Source: Smallanthus sonchifolius (lineage: Eukaryota > Streptophyta > Magnoliopsida > Asterales > Asteraceae). From it: a stretch of 64,000 nt of DNA. The position numbers and the translations under genes were made by a program. The stretch is from positions 45,581,880-45,645,879 of the forward strand of contig CM042042.1 of NCBI GenBank assembly GCA_023525975.1, read 5' to 3'. The notes under the pieces are model-generated. The model made no database searches. It was not told the DNA's origin and saw nothing but the letters and a program-made list of their open reading frames with translations. Below, piece after piece: positions 1 to 10,690 of this stretch (its first letter is position 1; each line of letters begins with the position of its first letter).

Positions 1-1700
1 CTTCTTTCTTTATCAGGTTTGCTATCACATCAGCCAAACCATTCTTCGATCTATTTATGAGTGGCTTTGAAGCTAGACCATTTATTTCACACCTCGGCAA
101 GGTATTGAAATATTTGATCCTCGGCTTTAAGTATTGAACACCGTCAGATCCTTTGATTGCAAATAATTTTGATTCATCATCATAGAACCAACTTATGATC
201 CTTCCTACACACTGCTCTTTATTCACATATTTCTCTTTCTGAGCAGGTTGTGCTGGAGACTTGGGTAGTACCTTCATCCAACTGTTTACAACTTCTCTCC
301 ACTGTTCTCGTGTCATCCCTGTATCTCTGTACATCACAGGTTCTTCATTAATCTTCGGAGACTCAGTGTGAGTAGTTTCAGTTTCAGCACCTTTATTGGA
401 TTGACTTGACTCATCATCAGTATCCATCTTTGAATCAGCTGTATCATCAGGCAGTGTGACGTCTTCAACAGAGTCCATAGAATCTGTTACTCCTTCATAA
501 ATGAATTCAGGAATAACATCATCCTGGATGAAGTTATACGGCACCTTAAGACCATCACAACCTTCATAGGTGACACTGTCTTTATCTTTCTCTATTTCAA
601 TCTCTACTATTTCTCGTTCTTCTATCTAATTATCCGACATATCATCTTCCATGTCATTGAATAAATCATCAATATCATCAAGACAAGCAATCTTTTCAGC
701 TTCCTCTTCTTCTGAATCTTGAAAGAACTCCAATAACATAATTTCTTCTTCATTAGTACCAGAAGTATCTTCGTCTTTGTTTCCTTCAAGTGATTGTGAT
801 GTCGACTCCCCCTGAACTCTAGATATAGGATTAGCGTCAGTGTATTGACGATCACCCTCAATATTTCCAGCAAGATCATTGTCTTCATCATCACGTCTTT
901 TAATTGACTCTGTGTGACAAGTATCATGTATCCTCAACTCCCCCTGAGCGTCAAGATGCTGAACGAGTTTGGAAACTAATGCTTGCATATCAGCAATCTG
1001 TTGAGCTTGAGTCTGAATCACCAGCTGCCGTTGTGAATCAATAGACACAAGAGTGTTTACCTGTGTTTGTAGAGAAAGCACTTGAGATTCAAGGAAAGTA
1101 ATCCTGTCAGAATCAGAAGGCTTTGACGGACCAGCTGTTGATTGTGGAATAGAAGGACTTGAAGTAGTAGGAATGACTGGAGGAACATGAGTTTGAACTA
1201 GAGATGGATCCTTAGATCTTGGAGGAGTAATTATCAAAGAAGCAACAAAATTAGCATCCTCGACTCCTTGAGAAGATTTTGCAGCAACAATCGATGCAGA
1301 CATTAACTTTTGACGTGTAGGATCTGGAGTAAAGTCACTATCAGTGTCAGAACTCTCATCAACCAAAGATCTTTTACCAAGTACTGATCCGGAAGGAGGA
1401 TCCCGAACAGACTTTCGTCTTGGTCGCCTGGCTTGAGATATAATGCGTTTTCCAGCATTAGCCAGTGGAATAGCAGCCAACCGTTCATAATGACCTGAGG
1501 AAAAATCCCTAGAGTCATCAGAATCAGTGCTGTTATCATCAGATGATATCGTATCACTTGAGCTGGAACTAGAATCAGCTTCTGTCACCACATTCCCTTC
1601 TGTTTCATGAATGGGCGAGTTCATAGCATCATCAACGAAATCTTCCATATTCATTCCTAGATCGTGATCAGGATCATGAACTGGTTCCTGAATAGGTATA
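1..1700 (-). pseudogene. Element C accessory ORF, C-terminal half (end of aORF1 plus aORF2 module)
   Basis: This is the downstream part of the element C accessory frame, cut off from its start (22704-23600) by insertion of element A and running off the left window edge. Reading leftward: an acidic Ser/Asp-rich stretch, basic clusters (QARRPRRKS, GKRSL) that look like nuclear-import signals, a predicted coiled-coil stretch (about 1110-950), an acidic tail, an in-frame TAG at 626-628, then an open frame to base 1. That last part holds VGRIISW and DGVQYLKP, matching aORF2 of element B (DGRIISW, KGIQYFRY) and of D. In B the two modules are separate frames; here they are one frame apart from the single TAG. 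No TM segment or known enzyme motif was seen. Function unknown. Confidence 0.75.
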
Positions 1701-2424
1701 TGTAGAAACAAAGACTGATGACTACAAAATTCTTTAAGTACAAATGCAGCTGATCTCAGAGTTTGCTGCTGACCAACAAACTGCTGCGGACAAGCTTATC
1801 TGCTGCGGATACTTGTTCTCCTGCTGAAGAACAAATCTGCTGCGGATAGCCTTATCTACTGAAGACCAATGTTTCTGCTGATAGGCTTATCAGCAGCATC
1901 TTTCTCATTCTTGCTGCTGACAGCCTTGTGCCTTGAAGACAAATCGTTGCAGCTGAATATCCATACCAAGCGTCACTGACAACTTTCTGCAAAAGCAACT
2001 GACACACTCAAAGCAGAAGGAACCTCAATGGCACAACCAATGACGGACAACAATGCTCTTCTCCAAGCATGCAAGTAGTGATGCATAAAGAAGACGCTTC
2101 AATAAAGTTAACTAAGATATAGACAAAACATGTAATAGTTAGCTAGATACAACAAATCAACGGTCTATGTTAGATCTGATCCTTAGAATCAAGGGGCTGT
2201 CTTGATTCTAAGTGAGTATAAATAATCTATAAACACTTCATTGTATGTGTGCTTTTTGTGCTTAATCGTAGAGTTTTCATTTGTAATCGTTTATTCACTA
2301 AGCTTAATACAACAGTGATCTTACTAGTATTCTTTCTGTCTGTTCGATTACATTTGTGTAGTTGTTATTGTTTCCGCCAATTTCAACTAAGAATATAACC
2401 ATCTTGTAATTTCACGATCCTACA
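1701..2424 (+). repeat. Element A 5' LTR
   Basis: Starts TGTAGAAAC and ends CCTACA, with its near-identical partner at 21966-22687. The first third (about 1761-1925) is rich in variants of CTGCTGATA/TATCAGCAG inverted repeats; the partner LTR has a perfect palindrome TGCTGATAAGCTTATCAGCA (about 22140). TATAAATAA at 2217-2225 is the likely promoter TATA box. Confidence 0.92.
2183..2225 (+). promoter_or_regulatory. Inverted repeat plus TATA box in element A LTR
   Basis: TTAGAATCAAG (2183-2193) and CTTGATTCTAA (2201-2211) are perfect 11-bp arms around a 7-nt loop. Five bases later comes TATAAATAA (2217-2225). The same arrangement is kept in the 3' LTR (22448-22490). This matches the palindrome-then-TATA layout of elements B, C, D, G and E, although the arm sequence is unrelated. 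Confidence 0.7.
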
Positions 2425-2426
2425 AG

Positions 2427-2438
2427 TGGTATAAGAGC
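2427..2438 (+). other. Element A primer binding site
   Basis: Two bases after the LTR comes TGGTATAAGAGC, one mismatch from TGGTATCAGAGC, the complement of the initiator-Met tRNA 3' end used by plant copia elements. Confidence 0.85.
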
Positions 2439-2535
2439 TTTGGCTCAGATTAAACAAACTAACACTTGTTTAATCACTTCTGGTTCTATTCTAAACTCTT
2501 TTTTTTATCAAGTCACCCAAAACCACGAAACAAAA

Positions 2536-3771
2536 ATGGCACAAAGCAATGGTTTTGAAGACATCGGAAGCATCAACCGACCACCAAGATTGGTGTCGGG
2601 AGAAGACTACGACATGTGGAAAAATCGCATGGAAAGTTTTTTCTTCTATCAAGAGTACGGAATGTGGAAATCCATCAGGGATGGACCCTACATTCCGATG
2701 GTGGCATCTGCTGACTCTGGAGGACCAACAGTTCCAAAGGATCCCTCCAAGTACTCAGAAGAGGATATCAAGAAAATGGTGGTGGACTTCAAGGCACTAG
2801 GAGCTATCCAAATGTGCCTTCCAAACGAAGTTTTTCATCACTTCAGAAGTTACAAAACTGCTAAGGAGCTGTGGGAGGCCCTCGAGAAGATGTTTGCTGG
2901 ATCTGAGAAAATTAAGAAAAACAGAAGTGACATCCTTAAGCAGCAATACGAAAACTTCATCTGGAAGGAAGGTGAGTCTCTAACTGTTTTATATAACAGA
3001 TATACTTATCTTGTAGGTGAGTTGCAGTGCTCAAAAGTGAAGTTGGAGAATGAAGACAATCTTAAAAAATTCATCAGATCTCTACGTAGTTGCTGGACAC
3101 TCTACACAGTGTCCATCAGAAGAACTGAGAATCTAAATACTCTTCAGATGACTGAGCTATTTGGTATGCTCAAAACCTATGAATTAGAAATGATTCAGGC
3201 CAAGGAAAGGAGCTCAAGCTACCAAACAGCCTCCACATCCAACACCACCTCATCTGCTTTTCACTCTGAGCACTTAGGCCCAAGTACTGGCAATTACTAT
3301 CCTCCCATAGTCACACATCCTCAAACTCCCACCTCTAAAACAAACACATCACCATTTCTCCTTGAAGCTCCTTCTCAAGCCTCAACCACTGCTGCTTTTG
3401 TTTCTGAAAACTCAAGCAACATGTACTTTATCAAGGAGGATCTTGAGTGCTTCCATCCAGATGATCTAGAAGAAATGGACATACAGCACTCGTATGCCAT
3501 GCTCTTCATAAGAGCAAAAAGGTTCTACTCTAGAACCGGACGACCCATTCCAAGCAACAACTCAAACACCAGAGTTGGCTTGGATAAAAGCAAATTAAAA
3601 TGTTACAATTGTAACCAACTGGGTCATTTTGCTAGAGAATGCAAGGCACCTAGGGCAAACCCAGCAGCTCACCAAGCCCAACCAAGACATCAACAGCAAC
3701 AAGCTACTCCTCCAGCTCAAACTGTAGCTTGTGCAGCTGTTGGAAGATCTGACTTTGACTGGAGCTTCTAG
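2536..3771 (+). CDS. Element A gag, N-terminal part (copia capsid and zinc knuckle)
   Basis: Copia-type Gag, the structural protein that assembles virus-like particles and binds the element RNA. I chose the ATG at 2536, about 100 bases after the primer site, because homology to other Sirevirus-like Gags begins soon after it; the frame also stays open upstream. Capsid-like features include YDMWKNRMESF near residue 30 and MDIQHSYAMLF near residue 315, the latter matching Gag of D. A CX2CX4HX4C zinc knuckle (CYNCNQLGHFAREC) lies near residue 355. The frame ends at TAG 3769-3771, but homology continues in the same frame (LMADTTK...), so the stop probably arose by CAG to TAG change. Confidence 0.85.
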   Translation: MAQSNGFEDIGSINRPPRLVSGEDYDMWKNRMESFFFYQEYGMWKSIRDGPYIPMVASADSGGPTVPKDPSKYSEEDIKKMVVDFKALGAIQMCLPNEVFHHFRSYKTAKELWEALEKMFAGSEKIKKNRSDILKQQYENFIWKEGESLTVLYNRYTYLVGELQCSKVKLENEDNLKKFIRSLRSCWTLYTVSIRRTENLNTLQMTELFGMLKTYELEMIQAKERSSSYQTASTSNTTSSAFHSEHLGPSTGNYYPPIVTHPQTPTSKTNTSPFLLEAPSQASTTAAFVSENSSNMYFIKEDLECFHPDDLEEMDIQHSYAMLFIRAKRFYSRTGRPIPSNNSNTRVGLDKSKLKCYNCNQLGHFARECKAPRANPAAHQAQPRHQQQQATPPAQTVACAAVGRSDFDWSF

Positions 3772-5093
3772 TATGAAGATCTGCCTACTAACAACCAAGC
3801 TCTTATGGCAGACACAACTAAGATACCGCCTCAGGTATATGAACATCTATGTTCCCAAGCCTGTATTGATAAGGTTTTAGGCTACAGAAAGCATAATCAA
3901 AACCTAATAGATCAAAATGAAGAGTTTCATCAAATGAAATCTGAATTCAAAAGGGTCGAGGACAGTTACAAAGAAAAAATTAACTGCCTAAAGAAAGATA
4001 TTTCATCATAAAACATGAACAAACCAATCTTGAAACTCAGATTGATGATCTACTAGCCAGATTAAAAGCTACCAGAGCAGAATTGGCAGAACAAAAGGTT
4101 CATGTCGACAAATATGAATTTGCATCCAAAAAGCTGCAAAGACTTTTGGATGCTCAAATTCATGATAAGGTAAAAACTGGTGTGGGGTATCATGCTGAAC
4201 AATATCAAGCCGTTGCACCTCCTGCTAACTACGTGACCATTCATGAACCAAGCTTCAATCTGGCAAATCTTGATATGGCCAACAGAAATCTTGATCCTTC
4301 TAAGGATGAACTATTGGTACAAGAATGCACTACCTCATCAGAGTCTGATTCAACTTACTCAGACTTCACTAAAACAAGTGAAGCTTCATCTCCTCCTGCC
4401 CCTCAAGTCACTCTGACTAAAGATGAAGTCCATTCAGCACAAGTACCAGCCATTTCAGTACCAGTTCCTACACCATTCAAACAAATCAAAATTAGCTATC
4501 CTCCAGAAGGTAGGAAGCTAAATACTGAAAAGGGCCAGTCCTCATCTCTAGTCCAGCCAAGGAAGGTGTTTGACATATGTCATGCGCCTGGAGAATGGGT
4601 TCCATATGTTCAAAAAACATTGGAAGAAGCTACGTTTGAGCACAACAAAGCTCACCCTTGGAATTTCAAAGACCTTTTCAAAAGAAAGGATTATGTGCAT
4701 CTTTCAAGGGATAAACTGGAAAAATCATGTTTTGTTCATGGAAAATATAACCACACTGCCAGCACCTGCTTCTACTACCTTCAGCAGCAAAGAAACCTCA
4801 AGCAACATGCTTTTGAGAAGACAAAAAAGAACAAACAGGTAAGAAGATTTGAAGCTAAGACAACTCAATTCAGAAAATCTCTTTCTCCATCAAGGGAGCA
4901 GTTGTCCAAACCTAAACAATCTTGCATCATCTATGGAGAATCAGACCACTTTGCTGCAAATTGTAAGTTTAATCCTTTCAATCAGATTCCTCTTTCAACA
5001 CCAGTCATACAAAAGCCTATCAGTGAGGTGAAGAAGGATAGGCATACGTCGGTTCCTAAGCCATCAGCAGTCAAAATAACTACTGCTGATTGA
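3772..5093 (+). pseudogene. Element A gag, C-terminal part (coiled coil and degenerate knuckles)
   Basis: Continues gag after the TAG at 3769. The frame is open to 4011, then a frameshift near 4010 moves homology to the frame of 4083-5093. The part around the shift is heptad-like and Lys/Glu-rich, like the coiled coil of element B Gag. Two further knuckle-like motifs (CFVHGKYNHTASTC and CIIYGESDHFAANC) have lost their second Cys. In B the equivalent region is followed by pol; here pol is absent. Broken, but the ancestry is clear. Confidence 0.75.
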
Positions 5094-5891
5094 GTAAAGC
5101 CCAAGGAACAAAAGGGAAAGCCTTCAGCAGCAACAAAATCTGCAGCTGCTCAAGTAAAACAATCAGCAGCATCAAAATCTACTGCTGATAAGCCAAATAC
5201 AAAATCTACTGCGGAAAAGGCAAAGAGAGCTGGAAGACCACCAACTCAACAATGGAAGGCAAAGAAACCACCAAGCATCATCATCGGTTCAGTTGAGTAC
5301 ATCTATCCTTTACTGTAAATATGCCTGTCTTTTGATGTAAATAAAAGTTATAAGTCAGCAGCATTTTTGCCCTTCAGCTGCTGACAGGTTTAATATTCAG
5401 CAGCAAAGGATTTGCCACTGACTGCCTTAAGTTATCAGCAGGAACAAGTTTCCTGCGGATAGCTTTAAGGCCATCAGCAGCAACATCCCTGCTGCAGATC
5501 ATTGCATCTATCAGTAGCAATTAAGTTTGTTGTGGACAGGCTTACTCATCCACAACAACCAAGTTTGCTGCTGATGGGTAAACTTAAGTCCAAAATTAAC
5601 TTTTACCCACTGTAAAAGAAAATAATGTCAGTCTTTACCATGACTGCCTCGGTGTATTACAGCTGTAACAATAAAAAGTAAATAAGGTTGTATTGTACAA
5701 GTCATTCTGCTTTTTCTCTCATCTGCCGCTATAAGAACAAATCAAATTTTCCTTACCACCTCTTCACATTCAATTCAACCCTAACCAACTATCACTTTCA
5801 CCCAAAGTCCCCACCACATTCAAAGCTCTCCATATTCTTCATACTCTCAGTCTCCACCATATTCAAATCATCCCTCTAAAATCAAACGACT
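5094..5891 (+). other. Element A region where pol is missing; palindrome-rich leader of aORF1
   Basis: No gene. The first 200 bases still read as Lys/Ala/Ser-rich gag tail. Bases 5120-5585 repeat the TCAGCAGC / CTGCTGCGGATA words of the A LTR in both orientations. A possible TATA (CTATAAGAA, about 5730) lies about 160 bases before the aORF1 ATG at 5892, so this may be an internal promoter, but here the palindromes are not close to the TATA. Confidence 0.5.
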
Positions 5892-5922
5892 ATGGCAGAT
5901 ATCGACAACCCAGATGACAAGT
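5892..5922 (+). pseudogene. Element A aORF1, first 10 codons (split by element B)
   Basis: ATG at 5892 begins MADIDNPDDK, then B is inserted. Removing B and one CAAGT copy joins this to the frame at 20147 (FSTYHNLTAYL), restoring the start of the accessory ORF. This pins the insertion site to the base. Confidence 0.85.
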
Positions 5923-6647
5923 TGTTGGATCGGGATCTACCTTGATCCAATGATTCAACACATTAACCGAACCAAATCGTGCGGAATCCGATTTGATTGG
6001 CAATCCAATCTATGACACGGATCGGGTCGTAAGAAACGAGCGGATTAGATGTCGAAACGAGGGTTTCTATCGACCCTTTGGTGTAGAGAAGTTGGATACA
6101 AGACCTGGAAACTCTCAACGGACAGAGATTCGACAATACAGGTGCAAAGAGTTTGTGTGTTCTGTTGCTTAGTCTGGTTCTGCTCTGGTTAGTCTCTTCA
6201 ATGTGTATATGTGTTATTTTTGTGTTGTATATGTGCTCATGAAGTGAAAGTTCTATATATAGTGCTGAGGCCATTCGTACGAATGAGCCATGTGAATGGA
6301 CTCATTCTTGCGAATGAATCAGCAGAATGGTTCATTCGTAAGAATGAATCATTAGAATGGTTCATTCGTACGAATGAATCATTCTCATGACTTATTCTAG
6401 CGAATGAATCATTCTCATGATCTATTCGCGCGAATGGATCATTCTCATGATCCATTCGTGCGAATGGGCCTTTCATTAGCACGATTGATCAACGTTATCG
6501 CTATTTATCAGATCGTTTAATACATAGTCGTTATATGTGAGTAAACATTAAGGATAAACATGTAATTTCATTAATATATCAAATAGTTACATTAAACATA
6601 GATGAAATACATATTACAATGGATTAGGGACATATTATGCATCTACA
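5923..6647 (-). repeat. Element B 3' LTR (left copy)
   Basis: On the plus strand it begins TGTTGGATCGGG and ends ATCTACA. The TATA (TATATATA, 6254-6261) is followed at higher coordinates, i.e. upstream in element sense, by CATTCGTACGAATG palindromes and variants from about 6271 to 6472. Confidence 0.93.
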
Positions 6648-6662
6648 TACTCCCCCTTGGAC
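6648..6662 (-). other. Element B polypurine tract
   Basis: Minus-strand TCCAAGGGGGAGTA directly before the 3' LTR; primes plus-strand synthesis. Confidence 0.85.
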
Positions 6663-6692
6663 CTAGATCCCTTCAAAATGACCTAACTGACA

Positions 6693-7856
6693 TTAGTTGG
6701 TCTTCAACATCTCTTTTGTACGAGTTTTCCAGTTAACTCCGGCGTGTATGTCAAAAGCAAAGCATATACGTATCACTTTCACATACTGCAATGCCTGGTC
6801 TATATCTGCAACTTCAAAAAACGGTTGACACTTGTATAAAGTTGTAACATCTTGTTCAGACAAGTTGGTCAGCCACAAGGGATCAAAGACCCTGATGGTC
6901 TCCCATGACCCTTCTTTACAAAGCACTATAACAGCTTCACCAGTACGCCCATCATAGTACCACCATTTGAACTGATCTGAGAAGTCCTGGATCATTTTCC
7001 TTAAAGGAATCTTCTTCATGATCGTTGGAGGTTTCCACTTTAAGACAATTAGGGGCTTCTTGGTGATTGGATGAACCTTTTCCTTGTGAATGTAACGTGT
7101 AGGCATTTGTGGCTTGAAGTTCACCCACTTCTTCCGGTATTCGTATTGTAATTGACGTTCAAACCATTCGGATAGACCGGAAGATTCGCTGTATAGAAGC
7201 TTTAGACGCGCCAATTGATTTACTTCAAATGCGGGCAGCGTCTTGAAGTCATGAGGGTACCTGAAATATTGTATGCCCTTCTCTCTTTTTATAGCATAGC
7301 AGCTTAAGTCGTTGAAGTATGCCCAACTGATTATACGACCATCAGACTTGTGTCCTTTGAGTCGATAAACTTTAGTGTACTTGGTTGGAGGAGAGGGCTT
7401 TGAGTTCTTCTTTAATTCGGCCATGTTATCCATCCACTGACTTTTACGTTCATTCAGCTCGTCAATGTCAATAGTGGAGGGACCGGCTTCATCTCCTTTG
7501 TTGTCGATAATGCGGTTGACCTCCTCGTCGGATTGCTGAGTGAATAAGTCTGCGAAGGAGGGAAGATCATCACCATCTACTGATGTGTACTTTGGATATT
7601 CTTGATTAGTGATGTCTTCGACTTCAACCTCATCAACGTCTTCTAGTTCGTCAGAGGAGGGATAATCAGTTGTAGGAACAGATGCCTCTTCAGTGATGAC
7701 TTCGTCGGGATTCATTTGAAATAGCTCGGCAATCTGTTCTTTTGACAAGCAGTGTACGATTTCCCCTTCCTCTTTGTCATAAATAACTGAATGTTGGATG
7801 ATCCCTTGCATGTCAAGCACATAAGTTAACTTTGAAGGTTGTTGCTTGAGAGGCAT
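6693..7856 (-). CDS. Element B aORF2: accessory protein, C-terminal module
   Basis: Intact frame of about 387 codons; the first true ATG is at 7856. An acidic N-terminal third (YDKEEGEIVH near residue 28, then many Asp/Glu) is followed by a basic, aromatic-rich domain with DGRIISWAYF, KGIQYFRYPHDF and WWYYDGRTGEAV, then a C-terminal region. The same order occurs in element C (1-620) and element D (26719-27694), so the domain is conserved across three elements. No transmembrane helix or signal peptide was seen, which argues against a classical envelope. It lies 149 bases after aORF1 and just before the polypurine tract. Function unknown; DNA/RNA binding is a guess from composition only. Confidence 0.8.
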   Translation of the reverse strand: MPLKQQPSKLTYVLDMQGIIQHSVIYDKEEGEIVHCLSKEQIAELFQMNPDEVITEEASVPTTDYPSSDELEDVDEVEVEDITNQEYPKYTSVDGDDLPSFADLFTQQSDEEVNRIIDNKGDEAGPSTIDIDELNERKSQWMDNMAELKKNSKPSPPTKYTKVYRLKGHKSDGRIISWAYFNDLSCYAIKREKGIQYFRYPHDFKTLPAFEVNQLARLKLLYSESSGLSEWFERQLQYEYRKKWVNFKPQMPTRYIHKEKVHPITKKPLIVLKWKPPTIMKKIPLRKMIQDFSDQFKWWYYDGRTGEAVIVLCKEGSWETIRVFDPLWLTNLSEQDVTTLYKCQPFFEVADIDQALQYVKVIRICFAFDIHAGVNWKTRTKEMLKTN

Positions 7857-8005
7857 CACATCCAAAACTATTTACATAAACAATCATAAAATAAACATGT
7901 GAGAATAAGAAATTTCATTGATTTAATCAAAATAAAACTGAAATTATTTACATAATAATCTAATATTTACAATAAGACAACTTAAAACACTTAAAACAAA
8001 AACAA

Positions 8006-10021
8006 TCAACCTTCAGTGCCCTTTTGTGTATCTGATGATGGGCCTTCTGATTTGTCTGATTTTTGCTTTGTGCGTGCCTCTGCTTCTGCTGTCTTTGAAG
8101 CACTTGATGCAGCACCAGCATTGGCACCATCATCCTTATCTTTGTCATTATTGTCATCATCATCATCACTATCATCATCATCATCGTCATCATCATCATC
8201 CTCATCGTCATCATCATCATCATCATCATCACCATCATCACCATCACCATAATCACCATCATTGCGAGCACCCTCAATTCTGGGTGTCGGGTCTCTTCTG
8301 CTTTCTAAGTCTTCCAACAGTCTCTTATTATCCTCCTCAAGCCTTTGTATCCTCTGAGCATGTGCATCAACAGTTTTAGACAACTGTTGATTCTGGTTTG
8401 TAGTAGTGAGAAGGAGGGCTTGTTGATCATTACACCTAGTGGAAAGACTTGTGATGGCTTGGGCTTGTTTAGTATTTTGCAGAGTCAACTGACTGATCTG
8501 CGAGCCCTGTTGGTCAATACGCTTTGATTGCTCTTCATTCTGAGCCAGTAAACGAAGTACCAAACTGTTTAAAGTACTGATCTGGTCGTGTAGAGAGACA
8601 ATCGGCAGTGACATTGAAGATTCAGCTCGAATAGTTGATGGCTGTGATGTAGGAGCAGTCGTGTAGATGGGAGGAGGCACAGTTTGTGTCTGAGGCATAG
8701 ATGTTGACATTGGAGCCTCAGACCTGGTGGCAGTTGCTGTAGTAGCAGAGGTGATCTTCGTCCTTCTAACAAGTTTAAACTTTTGGCGTTTGGCCATTCT
8801 CTTTCCTCTTCCTCTTTTGAATGGGGTAGATTGGGAAGAAGGAGCAGCAGATACTTGTGGACAGTCAGGGACAAAGTCAGCATCCCTGACGTCATCATCA
8901 ACCCTTGAGCTTCCTTGATCTGCTCCCCTTTTTCGTTTTGTTGCGACCAATCTTGCCCCTTGTTGACTGATTTCAAAATCATCTTCAGTGTCCTCAGAAT
9001 CAGTAAACAGGACGGTGTCCAGGTTAACGTCTTCTGGGTTAGTTGGAAGGGAAGAATCGATAGCAGTAATAGTGGGGGTGGTGGCAGCGGTAGATGGAAC
9101 ATTAGGAGCATTGCCACCATCTCCCTAACCATCTTGGTCGTCATCATCTTGGTCGTCAGCTGGAGGTACAACAATATCCTCCCTGTCAGAATCACTGTTA
9201 TCGTGACGCCATTTTCTGTTTGCTGGTGCCACATAATCTGGATTTGCCAGATGTCCAATAAGTCGTTTGTGAGGTGGCTTTGTTGGTCTTCCCCTGTAGG
9301 TCTGTACCCTGTTTAGAGTGACGTCCGTCATGTGTTCTAACTTGATTATGTCGACGTCTGACCTTGGTAGAAGAGGAAGTTGGTCATCTATTATCATTTG
9401 TAAGAATCTGGGGTACATAAGATACGCATTGTCCCCTTTAAGATATATGTTTTCCTTAAGGTGCGTGAACACCATCTCGGAAAAGTTGAACGGAATGTTC
9501 AACACCAGAGCAACGAATGCGCTCTGAATTGTTTCACGCATGTCGTCGAAACCGCCACGACGGGAACCGAGGCAATGCAGAAGAACATGTCCTAGATACT
9601 TGTACTGCGGACAGAGGTTCGCTTTGTTTAAAACTCCCTCAGCTACGTTCCCGTCGTACTTTATTCTCATGAAGCATCCGCGGACCAGATATTTATCCAG
9701 TGTCACTGGATCTTCAGGATGATCACCGAATTGACACAATCGGCGAATGTGAGCTGCCGATACAACCACATCTTGACCTGCGATCTTCCCTCGTATGACC
9801 GGTGGAGATAGCTCGCAGTCAATCTCGGCAGAGGCCCAGAACTCCCTTTGATGCGACGTATATGGAGTCCGGTGATGGGATATAGCATGAGCAATCCTTG
9901 ATCTTGATAAAAACTCGATCATGCCGACAAACGGACGTGCATTCTTTGATGTAGGAATCATGTACGCACATATGTTGCTTTTTATTGAAGCCTTAAGAAC
10001 AACTGGAGCTCTGTGCGCCAT
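8006..10021 (-). CDS. Element B aORF1: accessory protein, N-terminal module, linker and poly-Asp tail (one in-frame TAG)
   Basis: A 671-codon frame with one TAG at 9125-9127; both sides are in the same frame. ATG at 10021 (MAHRAP) lies 11 bases after a good 3' splice site. The N-terminal 230 residues form the shared module: MIEFLSRSRIAHAI, EFWASAEID, YKYLGHVLLHCL, IPFNFSEMVF, LMYPRFLQMII, HLANPDYVAP. Related modules occur in A, C and D. Then comes a Thr/Ser-rich linker with basic clusters (ATKRKRG, KRGRGKRMAKRQKF) that look like nuclear-import signals, a coiled coil (about residues 440-540) and a long poly-Asp run. The product is unrecognised; from memory similar frames in Asteraceae databases carry unreliable names. 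Confidence 0.8.
8140..8253 (-). repeat. GAT/GAC triplet tract coding poly-Asp
   Basis: Plus-strand ATC/TCA triplets encode an almost unbroken Asp run in aORF1 of B. Likely slippage-prone; equivalent acidic stretches in C and D are Asp/Glu/Ser mixtures. Confidence 0.9.
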
Positions 10022-10062
10022 AACAATCAGTCTGCAAACACAAAAACATGAAGCACATCAGA
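10022..10062 (-). promoter_or_regulatory. Putative 3' splice site before B aORF1
   Basis: Minus-strand TTTTTGTGTTTGCAG ends at 10032, followed by ACTGATTGTTATGG with the start codon. A plausible donor, ACAG/GTATAACC, lies near 10557. Splicing would remove the second palindrome cluster (10112-10332) from the leader. Prediction only. Confidence 0.5.
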
Positions 10063-10111
10063 TCAGTACATGCAAGATTTTGGAAATATGAACTTTTGGA
10101 CCATTTTCCCT

Positions 10112-10332
10112 TTGTACGAATGAACCCTAAGAGTTGGTTCATTCGTGCGAATGGATCATTCTGCCTATTCATTCGTGCGAATGAGTTTCATTCATATGAA
10201 TGAGTATTCATTCGTGTGAATGAGTTTTCATTCGTGTGAATGAGTTCTCATTCGTGTGAATGAGTTCTCATTCGTGTGAATGAACGTTCATTCGTACGAA
10301 TGAACATGAAGAGTGTGTCCATTCGTATGACA
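10112..10332 (-). repeat. Second palindrome cluster in the leader of B aORF1
   Basis: About seven copies or half-copies of CATTCGTACGAATG and variants (CATTCGTGTGAATG), roughly every 20-25 bases. They lie between the internal TATA and the aORF1 start, mirroring the cluster at 19048-19195 between the LTR and gag. Confidence 0.85.
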
Positions 10333-10690
10333 GATGGGTCGCGATCCAATTTGTCCAAAAATCAACCAACACTTGAAAAGATTTGCCGAAAAAGACACCA
10401 ACACACTCGACTATGGTTTTCAACCAATATTTAGCATTTTAATTGGTTTATTAAGTCACTTTTTACGTTTTTAGTTTGTTTTTCGGTTTTGAATCCTAAA
10501 TCTAATCGAACATCTGCAAATCGGTATACAATCGATGAATACTTGTGGGGTTATACCTGTAAAATGAAAACGAATGATTAGATTACAGATTTGACGGAGT
10601 TTTGGGTAACTTTCAGATTATGATGAAACAGACGTGCGAATATGATTTCTGATATGTACGAATGAGACTGAGAATGCGAATGAATGGCCC

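Noticed and set aside
6271..6472. CATTCGTACGAATG as heat-shock elements
   Set aside because: Heat-shock elements need nGAAnnTTCn or nTTCnnGAAn spacing; here TTC and GAA are four bases apart.
6237..6482. Repetitive ORF (NDSFARI-like units), also at 19731-19976 and 10734-10982
   Set aside because: It is the translation of the B palindrome array; no coding homology, and in two cases it lies in an LTR.
8016..8379. Poly-Ser and poly-His ORFs on the plus strand
   Set aside because: Antisense shadows of the poly-Asp triplet tract of B aORF1.
6693..10021. Envelope-like gene for B accessory ORFs
   Set aside because: No signal peptide, membrane helix or glycoprotein-like Cys pattern seen; basic nuclear-type clusters instead.
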